NCBI RefSeq assembly: GCF_023507705.1
Contig: NZ_JALBGD010000009.1
Location: forward strand, 124,001-188,000
DNA length: 64,000 bases
Source: Stappia sp. WLB 29
GTDB taxonomy: Bacteria > Pseudomonadota > Alphaproteobacteria > Rhizobiales > Stappiaceae
Direction of reading: 5' to 3'
Shown here: in pieces, positions 10,016-18,610 of the stretch
Layout of the letters: every line of letters starts with the position of its first letter
Numbering within the stretch: the first letter of the stretch is position 1
Made by a program: the position numbers and the translations under genes
Notes under the pieces: generated by a model
What the model was told of the DNA's origin: nothing
Seen by the model: only the letters and a program-made list of their open reading frames with translations
Database searches by the model: none

Positions 10016-11407
10016 GTGCTGACAAGCGAGATCGACAGCGGCGGCATCGCCCTCCTGACCATCGACATGCCCGGCCGCTCGATGAACGTCATCGACTGGG
10101 CGTTCACAGAGGCCCTGCGCGAAGAGATCGCCCGGCTCGCCGCCGATCCGGCGGTCACCGGCATCATCGTTGCGTCCGGCAAGGACAGCTTCATCGCCGG
10201 CGCCGACCTTGCCATCATGAACGGCATGACCGGTCCGGGCACCTCTCCGGCCACCGCGTCGGAGCGCATCCGCGCCATGACCGATGCCTTCCGCGCGCTG
10301 GAGACCTGCGGCAAGCCGGTCGTCGCAGCCGCCAGCGGCACCGCGCTCGGCGGCGGGCTGGAGCTGATGCTCGCCTGCCATTACCGGATCGCCGCGCGCA
10401 ATCCCAAGGCCGTCTTCGGCCTGCCCGAGGTCACGCTCGGCATCCTGCCGGGCGCCGGCGGCACCCAACGCCTGCCCCGCGTCATCGGCATCGAGGCGGC
10501 CCTGCCCCTGCTGCTGGAGGGCCGCCGCCTGTCCGCGGACGAGGCGCTGTCGCTCGGCCTTCTCGACGAGCTGGCCGAGCCGGACGATCTGATTGCCGCA
10601 GCCAGGCGCGCGCTGACGGAAGGCCGTGCCCCGGCGACTGCGCCTTGGGACGGCAAGGGCTTCGCCCCGCCAGGCCCGGCCGTGACCTCCGAGGCAGCGT
10701 CGAACATCTTCCTCTTCGCCAATGCCAAGGTTCGCGCGCGCGGCCACCGCAACTATCCGGCGCTGGAGGCGATCCTCTCCTGCGTCTACGAAGGCCTGCG
10801 GCTGCCCATCGACAAGGCACTCAAGGTGGAGCGTCAGTATTTCGGCCATCTGGTCCATGGCGATGTCGCGCAGGCGATGATCCGCACCCAGTTCTTCGCC
10901 CGCCAGGTGCTTGCCCGCGAGGGCCGGGCGCGGGCGGACAAGGACGGGCCTCTTGCCACCGCCTGCCGAAACGCGCTCGACGCCGAGGCGCTTCGCATGC
11001 AGGCTGAGGGCATGAGTCCCGCCTTCATCCGCAATGCCGCCGAGGTTGTCGGCCTCTCCGTCCTGCCCGCTCTCCCCGTGGATTCGGCCCGTCCGTCCAC
11101 CAATGATGCCAGCGATCGCGCGGCCCTGCGCCCCGCCGGCCTGCGGCTTCTGCGTGCCATGGCGCTTGCCGCCGCCGCGACGCTCGACCGCGGCGACGTC
11201 GCCTCGGCGCTGGAAGCCGATGTCCACGCCATCGACGCAGCGGGCTTCCCCGTGTGGACCGGTGGGCCGCTCAGCTTGATCGACAGGCAAGGCGCGGCGG
11301 AATTTGTCGCCGCCTGCCGTGCCGACAAGCTGGAGATCCCGGTCGGCCTCGCCGTCATGGCCCGGGACGGCGGACGGTTTCATTCTGTGAAGGAGGCCGC
11401 CGCATGA
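10016..11407 (+). CDS. FadB/FadJ-like protein lacking the NAD-binding domain
   Basis: This 463-residue protein starts with a full crotonase-fold domain (about 1-200): the oxyanion hole regions [10 protein letters not shown] and [14 protein letters not shown] and the catalytic-Glu block [20 protein letters not shown] are intact. Residues about 250-285 ([19 protein letters not shown]) resemble the linker that precedes the dehydrogenase half in FadB/FadJ, and about 385-415 ([20 protein letters not shown]) resemble the end of the C-terminal dehydrogenase domain. The Rossmann domain with its GxGxxG motif is absent. It can therefore act as an enoyl-CoA hydratase but not as an NAD-dependent dehydrogenase. 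The start is GTG 10016. It overlaps the next gene by ATGA. Confidence 0.82.
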   Translation: MLTSEIDSGGIALLTIDMPGRSMNVIDWAFTEALREEIARLAADPAVTGIIVASGKDSFIAGADLAIMNGMTGPGTSPATASERIRAMTDAFRALETCGKPVVAAASGTALGGGLELMLACHYRIAARNPKAVFGLPEVTLGILPGAGGTQRLPRVIGIEAALPLLLEGRRLSADEALSLGLLDELAEPDDLIAAARRALTEGRAPATAPWDGKGFAPPGPAVTSEAASNIFLFANAKVRARGHRNYPALEAILSCVYEGLRLPIDKALKVERQYFGHLVHGDVAQAMIRTQFFARQVLAREGRARADKDGPLATACRNALDAEALRMQAEGMSPAFIRNAAEVVGLSVLPALPVDSARPSTNDASDRAALRPAGLRLLRAMALAAAATLDRGDVASALEADVHAIDAAGFPVWTGGPLSLIDRQGAAEFVAACRADKLEIPVGLAVMARDGGRFHSVKEAAA

Positions 11408-12198
11408 GCGACGACCTGGTGCTTGCCGAGTTCGATGCCGCAACCGGTATCGCCACCATAACGATCAACCGGCCGAAGGTGCTGAACGCGCTCGACGTAG
11501 CAACCGCCCGCGCCTTCCTGCAGGCGGTGCGCAAGGCCACCACGACCAAGGGCGTGCGCTGCATCGTTCTTTCCGGCAGCGGCCGCGCCTTCATGGCCGG
11601 CGGCGATGTCGCCGCCTTCGGCAAGGATCCGGACCGCGCCGCCGAGGTCGTCCACGACCTGCTCGACGCGCTGCACCCCGCGCTCACGGCTTTGCGCGAG
11701 TCGCCCGTCCCGGTGATCGCCGCCGTGCGCGGCGTGGCGGCCGGCGCCGGCTTCAGCCTGGTGCTCGGCGCCGACCTCGTGATCGCCGAGGCCGGCGCGC
11801 GCTTCGTCGTCGCCTACGACCGCATCGGCACCTCGCCCGACTGCGGCGGCACCTGGGCGCTGCCGCGCAAGGTCGGCCGGGCCAAGGCGATGGAACTGCT
11901 GCTGCTCGGCGATGCCCTGAGCGCGGAGGAGGCCCGCGCGGCGGGCATCGTCAACAAGGTGGTGCCGGCAGAAGACCTCGACGCCGACACCCTCGCCCTG
12001 GCAACGCGCGTCGCCAGCGGCCCGACACAGGCGCAGGGCGCGGTCCGCGCGCTCGTCGATGAGGCGCTCGACCGTCCCTTCGCCGCCCATCTTGAGGCCG
12101 AACGCGCCTCCTTCATCCGCATGACCGGGACCCGCGATTTCCGCGAGGGCGTCTCGGCCTTCCTCGAAAAGCGCCAGCCGCATTTTCGCGGCGAGTGA
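11404..12198 (+). CDS. Enoyl-CoA hydratase/isomerase family protein
   Basis: This 264-residue crotonase-fold protein has the oxyanion hole segments FMAGGDVAAF and GVAAGAGFSLVLGADLVIA. In the catalytic region (VAYDRIGTSPDCGGTWALP) the usual hydratase Glu is replaced and the SPDCGG pattern is more like PaaG-type isomerases, so an isomerase or other crotonase reaction is more likely than simple hydration. ATG 11404 overlaps the stop of the FadB-like gene. It presumably acts on the same CoA intermediates. Confidence 0.85.
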   Translation: MSDDLVLAEFDAATGIATITINRPKVLNALDVATARAFLQAVRKATTTKGVRCIVLSGSGRAFMAGGDVAAFGKDPDRAAEVVHDLLDALHPALTALRESPVPVIAAVRGVAAGAGFSLVLGADLVIAEAGARFVVAYDRIGTSPDCGGTWALPRKVGRAKAMELLLLGDALSAEEARAAGIVNKVVPAEDLDADTLALATRVASGPTQAQGAVRALVDEALDRPFAAHLEAERASFIRMTGTRDFREGVSAFLEKRQPHFRGE

Positions 12199-12232
12199 CC
12201 GGCACACCCGGCAGATACCGGAGGAATTCCGC

Positions 12233-13171
12233 ATGACCATGCCGAAAGCATTCGACGGCCACCTCAAGGTTCCGGCGATCGCCTCGCCGATGTTCCTCGC
12301 CTCCGGCCCCGATCTTGTCGTCGCCACCTGCCGCGCCGGGGTGATCGGCACTTTCCCAGCACTCAACCAGCGCACGACCGAAGGCTACGGCGAATGGTTG
12401 AGCGAGATCGAGGATCGCCTGTCGGGCCATGCCGATGCAGCCCCCTACGGCGTCAACCTGATCGTCCACCGCAGCAACAAACGGCTGGAGGCGGATCTTG
12501 CGATGACCGTCGAGCGCGAGGTGCCGCTGGTCATCACCTCGCTCGGCGCCAACCCCGACGTCGTCTCCGCCGTCCACTCCTATGGCGGCCTCGTCTTCCA
12601 CGACGTCATCAACCCGCGCCACGCCCGCAAGGCGGCCGAAGCCGGCGTCGACGGCATCATCGCGGTCTGCGCCGGCGCTGGTGGTCATGCCGGCACCATG
12701 AGCCCCTTTGCGCTGGTCTCGGAAATCCGCGCCTTCTACGACGGCGCCATCATTCTGGCCGGCGCCATCAACACCGGTGCGCAGATCGCCGCCGCCCGCG
12801 CCATGGGCGCGGATCTCGCCTATCTGGGCACCCGCTTCCTCGCTACCGCGGAAGCGATGATCGTCGACGACTACAAGCAGATGATCCTGGATGCGACCGC
12901 CGCCGACATCCTCTACACCCCGGCGATCAGCGGCGTGAACGCCAACTTCCTGCGCCCGAGCATCGAGCGCGCGGGCCTCGACCCGGACAATCTCGAGCAT
13001 GCGGGTACGCTCGACATGGGCAGCGAGGCGAAGGTCTGGAAGAATATCTGGTCCGCCGGCCAAGGCACGGGAACCATCACCGACCTGCCGCCTGCGACCG
13101 AGTTGTGCGAGCGCCTCCGCGCCGAATACCGCGCCGCGTGCGCCGCCCTCGCCTCGGACCCTTACGCCTGA
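12233..13171 (+). CDS. Nitronate monooxygenase/FabK-like flavoprotein
   Basis: This 312-residue TIM-barrel FMN protein belongs to the nitronate monooxygenase (2-nitropropane dioxygenase) family. Family landmarks are PYGVNLIV, the ICAGAGGHAG-type loop (here VCAGAGGHAGTMSPF) with the active-site His, and LAGAINTGAQIAAARAMGADLAYLGTRFLAT that binds the FMN phosphate. GGAGG lies just upstream of ATG 12233. In beta-oxidation operons such proteins may act as enoyl-CoA reductases rather than nitronate oxidases; the sequence does not decide. It is the last gene of the operon, followed by an opposite-strand region. Confidence 0.82.
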   Translation: MTMPKAFDGHLKVPAIASPMFLASGPDLVVATCRAGVIGTFPALNQRTTEGYGEWLSEIEDRLSGHADAAPYGVNLIVHRSNKRLEADLAMTVEREVPLVITSLGANPDVVSAVHSYGGLVFHDVINPRHARKAAEAGVDGIIAVCAGAGGHAGTMSPFALVSEIRAFYDGAIILAGAINTGAQIAAARAMGADLAYLGTRFLATAEAMIVDDYKQMILDATAADILYTPAISGVNANFLRPSIERAGLDPDNLEHAGTLDMGSEAKVWKNIWSAGQGTGTITDLPPATELCERLRAEYRAACAALASDPYA

Positions 13172-13189
13172 GGCAGGGCAACGAGCCCC

Positions 13190-13396
13190 TTACGAAACAG
13201 GAACGGTCTTGGGCTTCATCACCGGCGGTTCGGGCTTGGTGATGTTTGTGCTTTCGCCTTCGGAACCGACCGGAACCAGCGTGATGTAGACCGGGTTGGG
13301 GTCATGGTCGAGCGCGGCTCCTCGCTGGTGCCGCGAACGGCGGACGCGCAGCCCGAGACCAGGACGGCGCAGGCAGTACCACCAATAAAATGCCAC
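13190..13396 (-). pseudogene. Possible small lipoprotein, apparently frameshifted
   Basis: Two minus-strand frames share one small-protein signal. One frame contains a hydrophobic segment ending in a lipobox (GGTACAVLVSGC, Cys codon at 13348-13350) followed by ASAVRGTSEE, which resembles the family of short lipoproteins beginning CASxVRGT. The protein-like C-terminus (DPNPVYITLVPVGSEGES, ending with stop at 13190-13192) is in the neighbouring frame, which opens with GTG at 13396. No single frame has both parts and no good start codon precedes the lipobox frame. A frameshift or a sequencing error near 13310-13330 would join them. Confidence 0.35.
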
Positions 13397-13409
13397 AGCG
13401 TGAAGCGGC

Positions 13410-13904
13410 CTAGGCGCCGCCCGCCAGGTCTAACCGGTATTTGCGAAAGCGCGTTCCCTCGTACTCGACTTCGCCGAGGAACCGCGCGCCGAGCCGGGCC
13501 AGCGCCGACAGGCTGCGCCGCGAGGGCGCCAGCAGGAAGGTGACATGGGAAATGCGCGGGTCCGCTTTTGCGACGTCGAGCGCCTTCGCCGCGATCCTCG
13601 AGCCGAGCCCGAACGCATCAGGCCGCAGCACGAGGCCGAAATCCCAGTCCTCGTCCTCCTTCTGGAAACCGCCCCAGCCGACATAGCACCCGTCGCACAG
13701 GATAGCCCAATGGCCGAGCCCGTCGCGCTCCCAGCACGCTTCCTTGGCGGCGATGAAGCCCTCTACCGTCTGCGCGTCCCAGCGCTCCGTCATCAGCGGC
13801 ATGTGCTCGCCGACGCGCGGGTCCTGCATATGCGCCAGCATCTCCTCGCCGGAAACCTCGGTCAGTCGAACAAAGGCGATTTCGGGCAGGCCGGGGCGGC
13901 TCAT
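13410..13904 (-). CDS. GNAT family N-acetyltransferase
   Basis: This 164-residue protein fits the RimJ/RimL-like GNAT branch: the N-terminal substrate region, a beta strand WAILCDGCYVGWGGF, then LVLRPDAFGLGSRIAAKAL, which is the acetyl-CoA pyrophosphate-binding loop (the usual Q/RxxGxG/A is here AFGLGSR), and the C-terminal LARLGARFLGEVEYEG typical of the family. It would transfer acetyl from acetyl-CoA to an amine; the acceptor is unknown. It stands alone, 13 bases before the broken lipoprotein frame on the same strand. Confidence 0.8.
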   Translation of the reverse strand: MSRPGLPEIAFVRLTEVSGEEMLAHMQDPRVGEHMPLMTERWDAQTVEGFIAAKEACWERDGLGHWAILCDGCYVGWGGFQKEDEDWDFGLVLRPDAFGLGSRIAAKALDVAKADPRISHVTFLLAPSRRSLSALARLGARFLGEVEYEGTRFRKYRLDLAGGA

Positions 13905-14020
13905 GACGGGTGCGATTCCTGGGCGGGTCGGTCCGGCGGAAGGTGGCCGCCATCACGCTGTCTTGCAAGGGGCGGCGCACACCGTCCCCATCAACTGGGC
14001 GTGCACGACCCGGGCGCCGG

Positions 14021-14920
14021 CTAGAGCGGCCGCGTCGTCGTCACATATGCCTCGAAGAAGTCGGAGAATTTCGCGACCCGCATCGGCAGGCGCTCATAGG
14101 GCGGATAGTAGAGCGTCAACCAGATGTCCGGCGCCTGCCAGTCCGGCAGCACCTGGGCGAGCCGGCCCTTTGCCAGCCCCTCCTCGACGATGAACAGCGG
14201 CAACAGGGCGATACCCTCGCCGTTCTCCGCAAGGCGCGCCAGCAGGTCGCCGTTGTTGCCGGCGATCGTGGCGCCGGCCCGTACCCGGCGCGCGCGCCCG
14301 TCACGGCGAAGCTCCCAAGTCTCGGCCTGCGAGCGCTCGTCATAGGCAAGGCAGGAGTGGTCCGAAAGGTCGTCCGGCGTCTCCGGCACGCCGCGCAAGG
14401 CCAGATAGGCGGGAGACGCGACCATTACCCGGCGCACGAGGCACATCTTGCGCCAGATCGTCGACTTGTCGCGCGGGGCCTCGGAAATCCGGATGGCCAG
14501 ATCGAAGTCGTCGGACACGATGTCGATGAAGCGGTCGGTGAGGCTGATCGACAGCGACGCCTGCGGATACTGGCTGCGGAACCCGGCGGCCACATCGGGA
14601 AGCACCTGCTGGCCGAGCGACATCGGCGCGTTGATGCGAATCGTGCCGGCCACGTCGCCGTGCTGCTCCTGCAGGTCCTCGGTGGTGCGGCGGAACTCTT
14701 CCAGCAGCGGCGCGATGCGCGCGGCATAAACCGCGCCCGCCGAGGTCAGCGACACCTGTCGCGTGGTGCGCAGGAGCAGTTGCACGCCGAGCTGCTCCTC
14801 AAGCGCACTGACCGCGCGCGTGACCGTCGGCGCCGTCATTGAAAGTTGGCGCGCGGCGGCCACGAAACTCCTGTGCTCGGCGACCGCCAGGAAGATGCGA
14901 ATGTGGTCGAGATCGATCAT
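14021..14920 (-). CDS. LysR family transcriptional regulator
   Basis: This 299-residue protein has the LysR winged helix at residues 1-60 (DLDHIRIFLAVAEHRSFVAAARQ, then APTVTRAVSALEEQLG) and a substrate-binding-like effector domain from about 90. It belongs to the CrgA/YafC-like branch by its FVAAARQLSMTAPTVTRAV pattern. ATG 14920 is chosen because it begins the helix-turn-helix directly; longer in-frame starts would run through the AT-rich divergent promoter. It is transcribed away from the VOC dioxygenase gene and presumably controls it through the dyad at 14928-14950. Confidence 0.88.
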   Translation of the reverse strand: MIDLDHIRIFLAVAEHRSFVAAARQLSMTAPTVTRAVSALEEQLGVQLLLRTTRQVSLTSAGAVYAARIAPLLEEFRRTTEDLQEQHGDVAGTIRINAPMSLGQQVLPDVAAGFRSQYPQASLSISLTDRFIDIVSDDFDLAIRISEAPRDKSTIWRKMCLVRRVMVASPAYLALRGVPETPDDLSDHSCLAYDERSQAETWELRRDGRARRVRAGATIAGNNGDLLARLAENGEGIALLPLFIVEEGLAKGRLAQVLPDWQAPDIWLTLYYPPYERLPMRVAKFSDFFEAYVTTTRPL

Positions 14921-14927
14921 GCTGGCG

Positions 14928-14950
14928 ATTATTACATTAATTGCAATAAT
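14928..14950. promoter_or_regulatory. LysR-type box between divergent genes
   Basis: ATTATT and AATAAT (14928-14933 and 14945-14950) form an inverted repeat separated by 11 bases, giving the T-N11-A arrangement of LysR operators. It lies 8 bases upstream of the LysR ATG in an AT-rich island (14928-14975) that contrasts with the surrounding G+C-rich DNA and must hold both divergent promoters. Confidence 0.6.
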
Positions 14951-15047
14951 ATCAGAGAAATTAATTCCATTCTCAAAAGGCCCTCCCTGCCCCATCTTCA
15001 CGTCAACGGCACAAGCCGGCGACGTTTCGAGAAAGGGAACCAGCGCC

Positions 15048-15980
15048 ATGCTCACTCAGATCAAGGGCCTGCATCACGTCACCTCCATGGCGGGCGATGC
15101 CCAGGAAAACAACGACTTCTTCACCCGCACGCTCGGCATGCGGCGCGTCAAGAAGACGGTCAACTTCGACGATCCGGAGGTCTACCACCTCTACTACGGG
15201 GACAAGACCGGCACGCCCGGCTCGGTCATGACCTACTTCCCCTTCCCGCATATCGTGCAGGGCCGTCCCGGTGCCGGCGAAGTGGGCGACACCTACTTTG
15301 CGGTTCCGACAGGCTCCCTGCCCTACTGGAAGGAGCGCCTGCCCGGCCTCGGCGTTGGCGGCCTCGAAGAGTACGACGCCTTCGGTGAGAAGCGCCTGCG
15401 CTTCAAGGGTCCGGACGGCGACGGCTTCTCGCTGGTCGAGACCAAAGACGACGAGCGCCTCGGCTGGACCGCCGGCGGCATCAATAGCAGCGAGGCGATC
15501 CAGGGCTTCCGCGGCGCGGCCTTCCGCCTGCAGGACGCCGGCGGCACGGCCGAACTGCTCCGCTTCATGAACTACCGCGAGGTGGAACGGAGCGGCAACT
15601 GGACCCGCTTCGCCATTGAGGGCGGCAACGGTGCCGATGTCATCGACATCGAGGAAGTGCCGTCCGCCGGGCATGCCCGACAGGGCGCCGGCTCGGTCCA
15701 TCACATCGCCTTCGCGGTGGAGAACCGGGCGGCCCAGTTGGAGGTGCGTCAGGCCCTGCTCGACACGGGATACCAAGTCACGCCGGTGATCGACCGGGAC
15801 TACTTCTGGGCGATCTACTTCCGCACCCCCGGCGGCATCCTCTTCGAGGTGGCGACCAACGAGCCCGGCTTCGACCGGGACGAGGACACCGCCCATCTCG
15901 GCGAGGCATTGAAGCTGCCGACCCGCTACGAGCAGTTCCGCGCGCAGATCGAGGACATCCTCACCCCGATCCGGGACTGA
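15048..15980 (+). CDS. VOC family ring-cleaving dioxygenase (MhqO/MhqA-like)
   Basis: This 310-residue protein has two vicinal-oxygen-chelate modules. It opens with TQIKGLHHVTSMAGDAQENN, which provides a metal-binding His, and the second module has SVHHIAFAVEN and ends in GILFEVATNEPGF, giving the second His and the Glu ligand. The length and pattern match the MhqO/MhqA-type extradiol dioxygenases that act on hydroquinone-like compounds in Bacillus. ATG 15048 starts right at the conserved N-terminus; GAAAGGGA is upstream. It is followed by an MhqD-like hydrolase and a pirin, which supports a quinone/electrophile detoxification role; the actual substrate is unknown. Confidence 0.85.
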   Translation: MLTQIKGLHHVTSMAGDAQENNDFFTRTLGMRRVKKTVNFDDPEVYHLYYGDKTGTPGSVMTYFPFPHIVQGRPGAGEVGDTYFAVPTGSLPYWKERLPGLGVGGLEEYDAFGEKRLRFKGPDGDGFSLVETKDDERLGWTAGGINSSEAIQGFRGAAFRLQDAGGTAELLRFMNYREVERSGNWTRFAIEGGNGADVIDIEEVPSAGHARQGAGSVHHIAFAVENRAAQLEVRQALLDTGYQVTPVIDRDYFWAIYFRTPGGILFEVATNEPGFDRDEDTAHLGEALKLPTRYEQFRAQIEDILTPIRD

Positions 15981-15988
15981 CATTCCAT

Positions 15989-16022
15989 GCCTCCGCAAGG
16001 CTCCCAAGGGCCGAGCGGAGGC
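15989..16022 (+). terminator. Hairpin between VOC and hydrolase genes
   Basis: GCCTCCGC (15989-15996) pairs with GCGGAGGC (16015-16022), followed by CTTCTTCCTC. The T run is broken, so it is more likely a partial terminator or mRNA-stabilising hairpin inside the operon than a full stop. Confidence 0.4.
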
Positions 16023-16054
16023 CTTCTTCCTCGGCCCATCCGGGACTTAACGCC

Positions 16055-16657
16055 ATGACGACAGATACCTATCACGCCCTGACCACGGAGCCGGCTCCCG
16101 GCGCGCCGCTGGTCTTCGCCTTCCACGGCACCGGCGGCGACGAGCACCAGTTCGCCCGCTTCGTCGAGGAAGCCCTGCCCGGCGCTGGCCTCGTTGCCCC
16201 CCGCGGCGATGTGTCGGAGCACGGGGCTCTGCGCTTCTTCCGCCGCACCGGCGAAGGCGTCTACGACATGGACGACCTCGCCCGGCGCACGCAGGCGATG
16301 GCCGGCTTCGTCGAGGCCCATCGCAAGGCCCATCCGGGCCGCCCGGTCTACGGCTTCGGCTATTCCAATGGCGCCAACATCCTGGCCTCGGTCGCCTTCC
16401 TGCGGCCGGACCTGTTCGACCGGATCGCGCTTCTGCATCCGCTGATCCCGTTCGAGCCGGCGCCCCAAGCCGGTCTTGCCGGGCGCAAAGTGCTGATTTC
16501 CGCCGGACAGCGGGATCCGATCTGCCCTCCGGCCGCGACCAGCGCCCTGATCGACTGGTTCAAGGCGCAGGGCGCGGACGTGACGCTCGCCTTTCACGAG
16601 GGCGGGCACGAATTGCGACAGAACGAAATCGACGCGCTGGTCGGCTTCCTGAAGTAG
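16055..16657 (+). CDS. Alpha/beta hydrolase, MhqD/carboxylesterase-like
   Basis: This 200-residue serine hydrolase of the phospholipase/carboxylesterase family has the nucleophile elbow GYSNGAN (about residues 107-113), the oxyanion segment FAFHGTGGDEHQF near the N-terminus, an Asp in SAGQRDPICPP and the catalytic His in FHEGGHEL. In Bacillus the homologous MhqD is co-expressed with the MhqO dioxygenase in response to quinones, and the same order is seen here. The true ester substrate is not known. Confidence 0.85.
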   Translation: MTTDTYHALTTEPAPGAPLVFAFHGTGGDEHQFARFVEEALPGAGLVAPRGDVSEHGALRFFRRTGEGVYDMDDLARRTQAMAGFVEAHRKAHPGRPVYGFGYSNGANILASVAFLRPDLFDRIALLHPLIPFEPAPQAGLAGRKVLISAGQRDPICPPAATSALIDWFKAQGADVTLAFHEGGHELRQNEIDALVGFLK

Positions 16658-16688
16658 CCGCCAGCCCATCAGCCAAGGAGACGGTACG

Positions 16689-17405
16689 ATGGTCCTGATC
16701 CACGAGAACATGAGCCGGGGCCGCACGCAGAGCGGCTGGCTCGACGCCTGGCACACCTTCTCCTTCGGCGGGTTCCGCGATCCCACCCGCATGGGCTACG
16801 CCGCCCTGCGGGTGCTCAACGAGGACCGCGTTGTTCCGGGCGCCGGTTTTTCCGAACACGGCCATTCCGACATGGACATTTTGACAATGGTCCTGTCCGG
16901 CCGGCTGCGCCACACCGACACGCTCGGCAACGAGGCTGAGATCGCAGCCGGCGAGCTCCAGCTCATGTCGGCGGGCAGCGGCATCCGCCATGCGGAGATG
17001 AACGCCTCCGACAGCGAGCCGGCCCACGTGCTGCAGATCTGGCTGATCCCGGACACGACCGGCGGTGCGCCGACCTATCAGCAGGTCGACCTGCCTGCCG
17101 CCGAGACGACGCGGGACTGGACCCTTCTTGCCAGCGGCAAGGAGGGAGAGGCGCCCTTGAGGCTCCTGTCCGATACCCGCGTGTCGCTTGCCACTCCGCG
17201 GACGGGAGACGCCACCGCCCTTCCCATCGCCACTGGACGGCGGCTCTTCGTCCATCTGGTCGAGGGCATCGCCAGCGTAGAGGGCGAGCGCCTGGTTGCC
17301 GGCGACGGATTGCAGATCGGCGAGGAGGAGATCGGCGATCTCCTCTGGCAGACAGACGGCCGTGTCCTGCTCTTCGACATGAGCGCTCGCGCCGGCAGGG
17401 CCTGA
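16689..17405 (+). CDS. Pirin family protein (YhaK-like)
   Basis: This 238-residue bicupin protein carries the N-terminal pirin core: the His/Asp metal-site region FSEHGHSDMDILTMVLSG and the second half LMSAGSGIRHAEMNAS with another His. The pattern matches the E. coli YhaK/YhhW branch; YhhW has quercetinase activity. It ends the LysR-linked set of three genes. A redox-sensing or quercetinase-like role is possible but not shown by sequence. Confidence 0.85.
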   Translation: MVLIHENMSRGRTQSGWLDAWHTFSFGGFRDPTRMGYAALRVLNEDRVVPGAGFSEHGHSDMDILTMVLSGRLRHTDTLGNEAEIAAGELQLMSAGSGIRHAEMNASDSEPAHVLQIWLIPDTTGGAPTYQQVDLPAAETTRDWTLLASGKEGEAPLRLLSDTRVSLATPRTGDATALPIATGRRLFVHLVEGIASVEGERLVAGDGLQIGEEEIGDLLWQTDGRVLLFDMSARAGRA

Positions 17406-17426
17406 GCACGCCGCGGGCCTCACGCA

Positions 17427-17458
17427 CTGGCCCGGTCCGGTTCGCCGGCCCGGGCCAG
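17427..17458 (+). terminator. Long hairpin with TTCG loop after pirin gene
   Basis: CTGGCCCG (17427-17434) pairs with CGGGCCAG (17451-17458), and the inner GTCCGG/CCGGCC pair with one mismatch around a TTCG loop. The hairpin is very stable and lies 22 bases after the pirin stop. There is no T run, so intrinsic termination is uncertain. Confidence 0.45.
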
Positions 17459-17580
17459 CTGCGAGCCAGCTGTAGGCAGAGCAAAATCCCGTTGCCACCG
17501 GCTCAGGCGCGGAAAATACTATCCAAAAGCGGCGGCAAGACCGAAAAACCTTTGTCGGCAACGCAGTACGAGGTGTCGTG

Positions 17581-18495
17581 ATGAACGCTGTCGCACCGTC
17601 CCGCGATCGTCTTGGCTGCCGTTCAACGGACCTGGCACGAGACGAGGAACTCGCCCTGAAGGATGTCACCTTCCTGCGCAAGACCTCGCGCAGTGCAGCG
17701 CCGGTCAAGGTCGAGACGCCACCGACCGGACAGGGCCTCGTCCTCGGCATGTCGCTCGGCGACGAGCATTGGCGCGACATCCGCACCGGCAAGACGGCGC
17801 ATCGCCACCACTTCCAGCGCAACAGCCTTTACCTGCGTGACTTCGAGATCGCCTACCGGGCGGAACTCGGCGGCCAGTTCGACTTCCTGCTGGTAGAGAT
17901 TCCCTGGGAGCGCTTTCTCCCGCAGGACGAGACGGGGCCGCGCGTGATGCCGCGCCGGATCGATTTCGAGACCGGCACCACCGATCCGACGGTCACCCAT
18001 CTGCTCTCCGCCATCCAGCCGATGCTGTCCGGCCAGCAGCCGCGCGACCAGCTCTTCATCGATCAGGTGGCAGAGGCGCTCGTCACCTATCTGCGCCATC
18101 GCTACACGACCATTCGCATCCGTCGACACCGGCGCCAGCGCAGCCCTTCCGCCCTGATCCGACAAGCGCTGGAGATCCTGCGCGAGTCACTCGACGGGAA
18201 CGTCTCGCTCGACGACATCGCGCGGCGCTGCAATGTCTCGCGCTCGCATTTCTATCAGGTCTTCCGTCAGGAACTCGGCTGCACGCCGCACGAATGGCTG
18301 ATGCGCATGCGCATCGAGCAGGCACGCTCCATGCTGTGCCGACCGAACCTGACGCTGGCCGAGATCGCCGCCCAATGCGGCTTCGCCGACCAGAGCCACT
18401 TCACACGCGCCTTCGGCCGCCGCTTCGGCCTGTCGCCGGGGCGCTGGCGGGCGGAGCACGGCGCTGCAAGCTCGAGAGAACCGGCCTCGGGATAG
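17581..18495 (+). CDS. AraC family transcriptional regulator
   Basis: This 304-residue regulator has a C-terminal AraC double helix-turn-helix (about 198-297): SLDDIARRCNVSRSHFYQVFRQELG and TLAEIAAQCGFADQSHFTRAFGRRFGLSPG are both intact. The N-terminal 170 residues match the AraC-binding-like cupin type seen in NahR/FeaR-like regulators. GTG 17578 directly precedes ATG 17581, so either may be used. It heads a same-strand set of hydrolases and an exporter and is likely their activator. Confidence 0.88.
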   Translation: MNAVAPSRDRLGCRSTDLARDEELALKDVTFLRKTSRSAAPVKVETPPTGQGLVLGMSLGDEHWRDIRTGKTAHRHHFQRNSLYLRDFEIAYRAELGGQFDFLLVEIPWERFLPQDETGPRVMPRRIDFETGTTDPTVTHLLSAIQPMLSGQQPRDQLFIDQVAEALVTYLRHRYTTIRIRRHRRQRSPSALIRQALEILRESLDGNVSLDDIARRCNVSRSHFYQVFRQELGCTPHEWLMRMRIEQARSMLCRPNLTLAEIAAQCGFADQSHFTRAFGRRFGLSPGRWRAEHGAASSREPASG

Positions 18496-18610
18496 ATAGA
18501 GTCCCGGACAATCCTTCAACTCCGAGGCGACGGGCATTCAAGACAGTCGATGCCAGCGGCCGGTACGGTCGAGCCATCCGATTGCCACTCCTCCACAAGG
18601 ACTGACGACC

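Noticed and set aside
17551-17565. TTTGTCGG upstream of the AraC gene as a third FadR-type operator
   Set aside because: Only one half-site is present; the second arm does not match.
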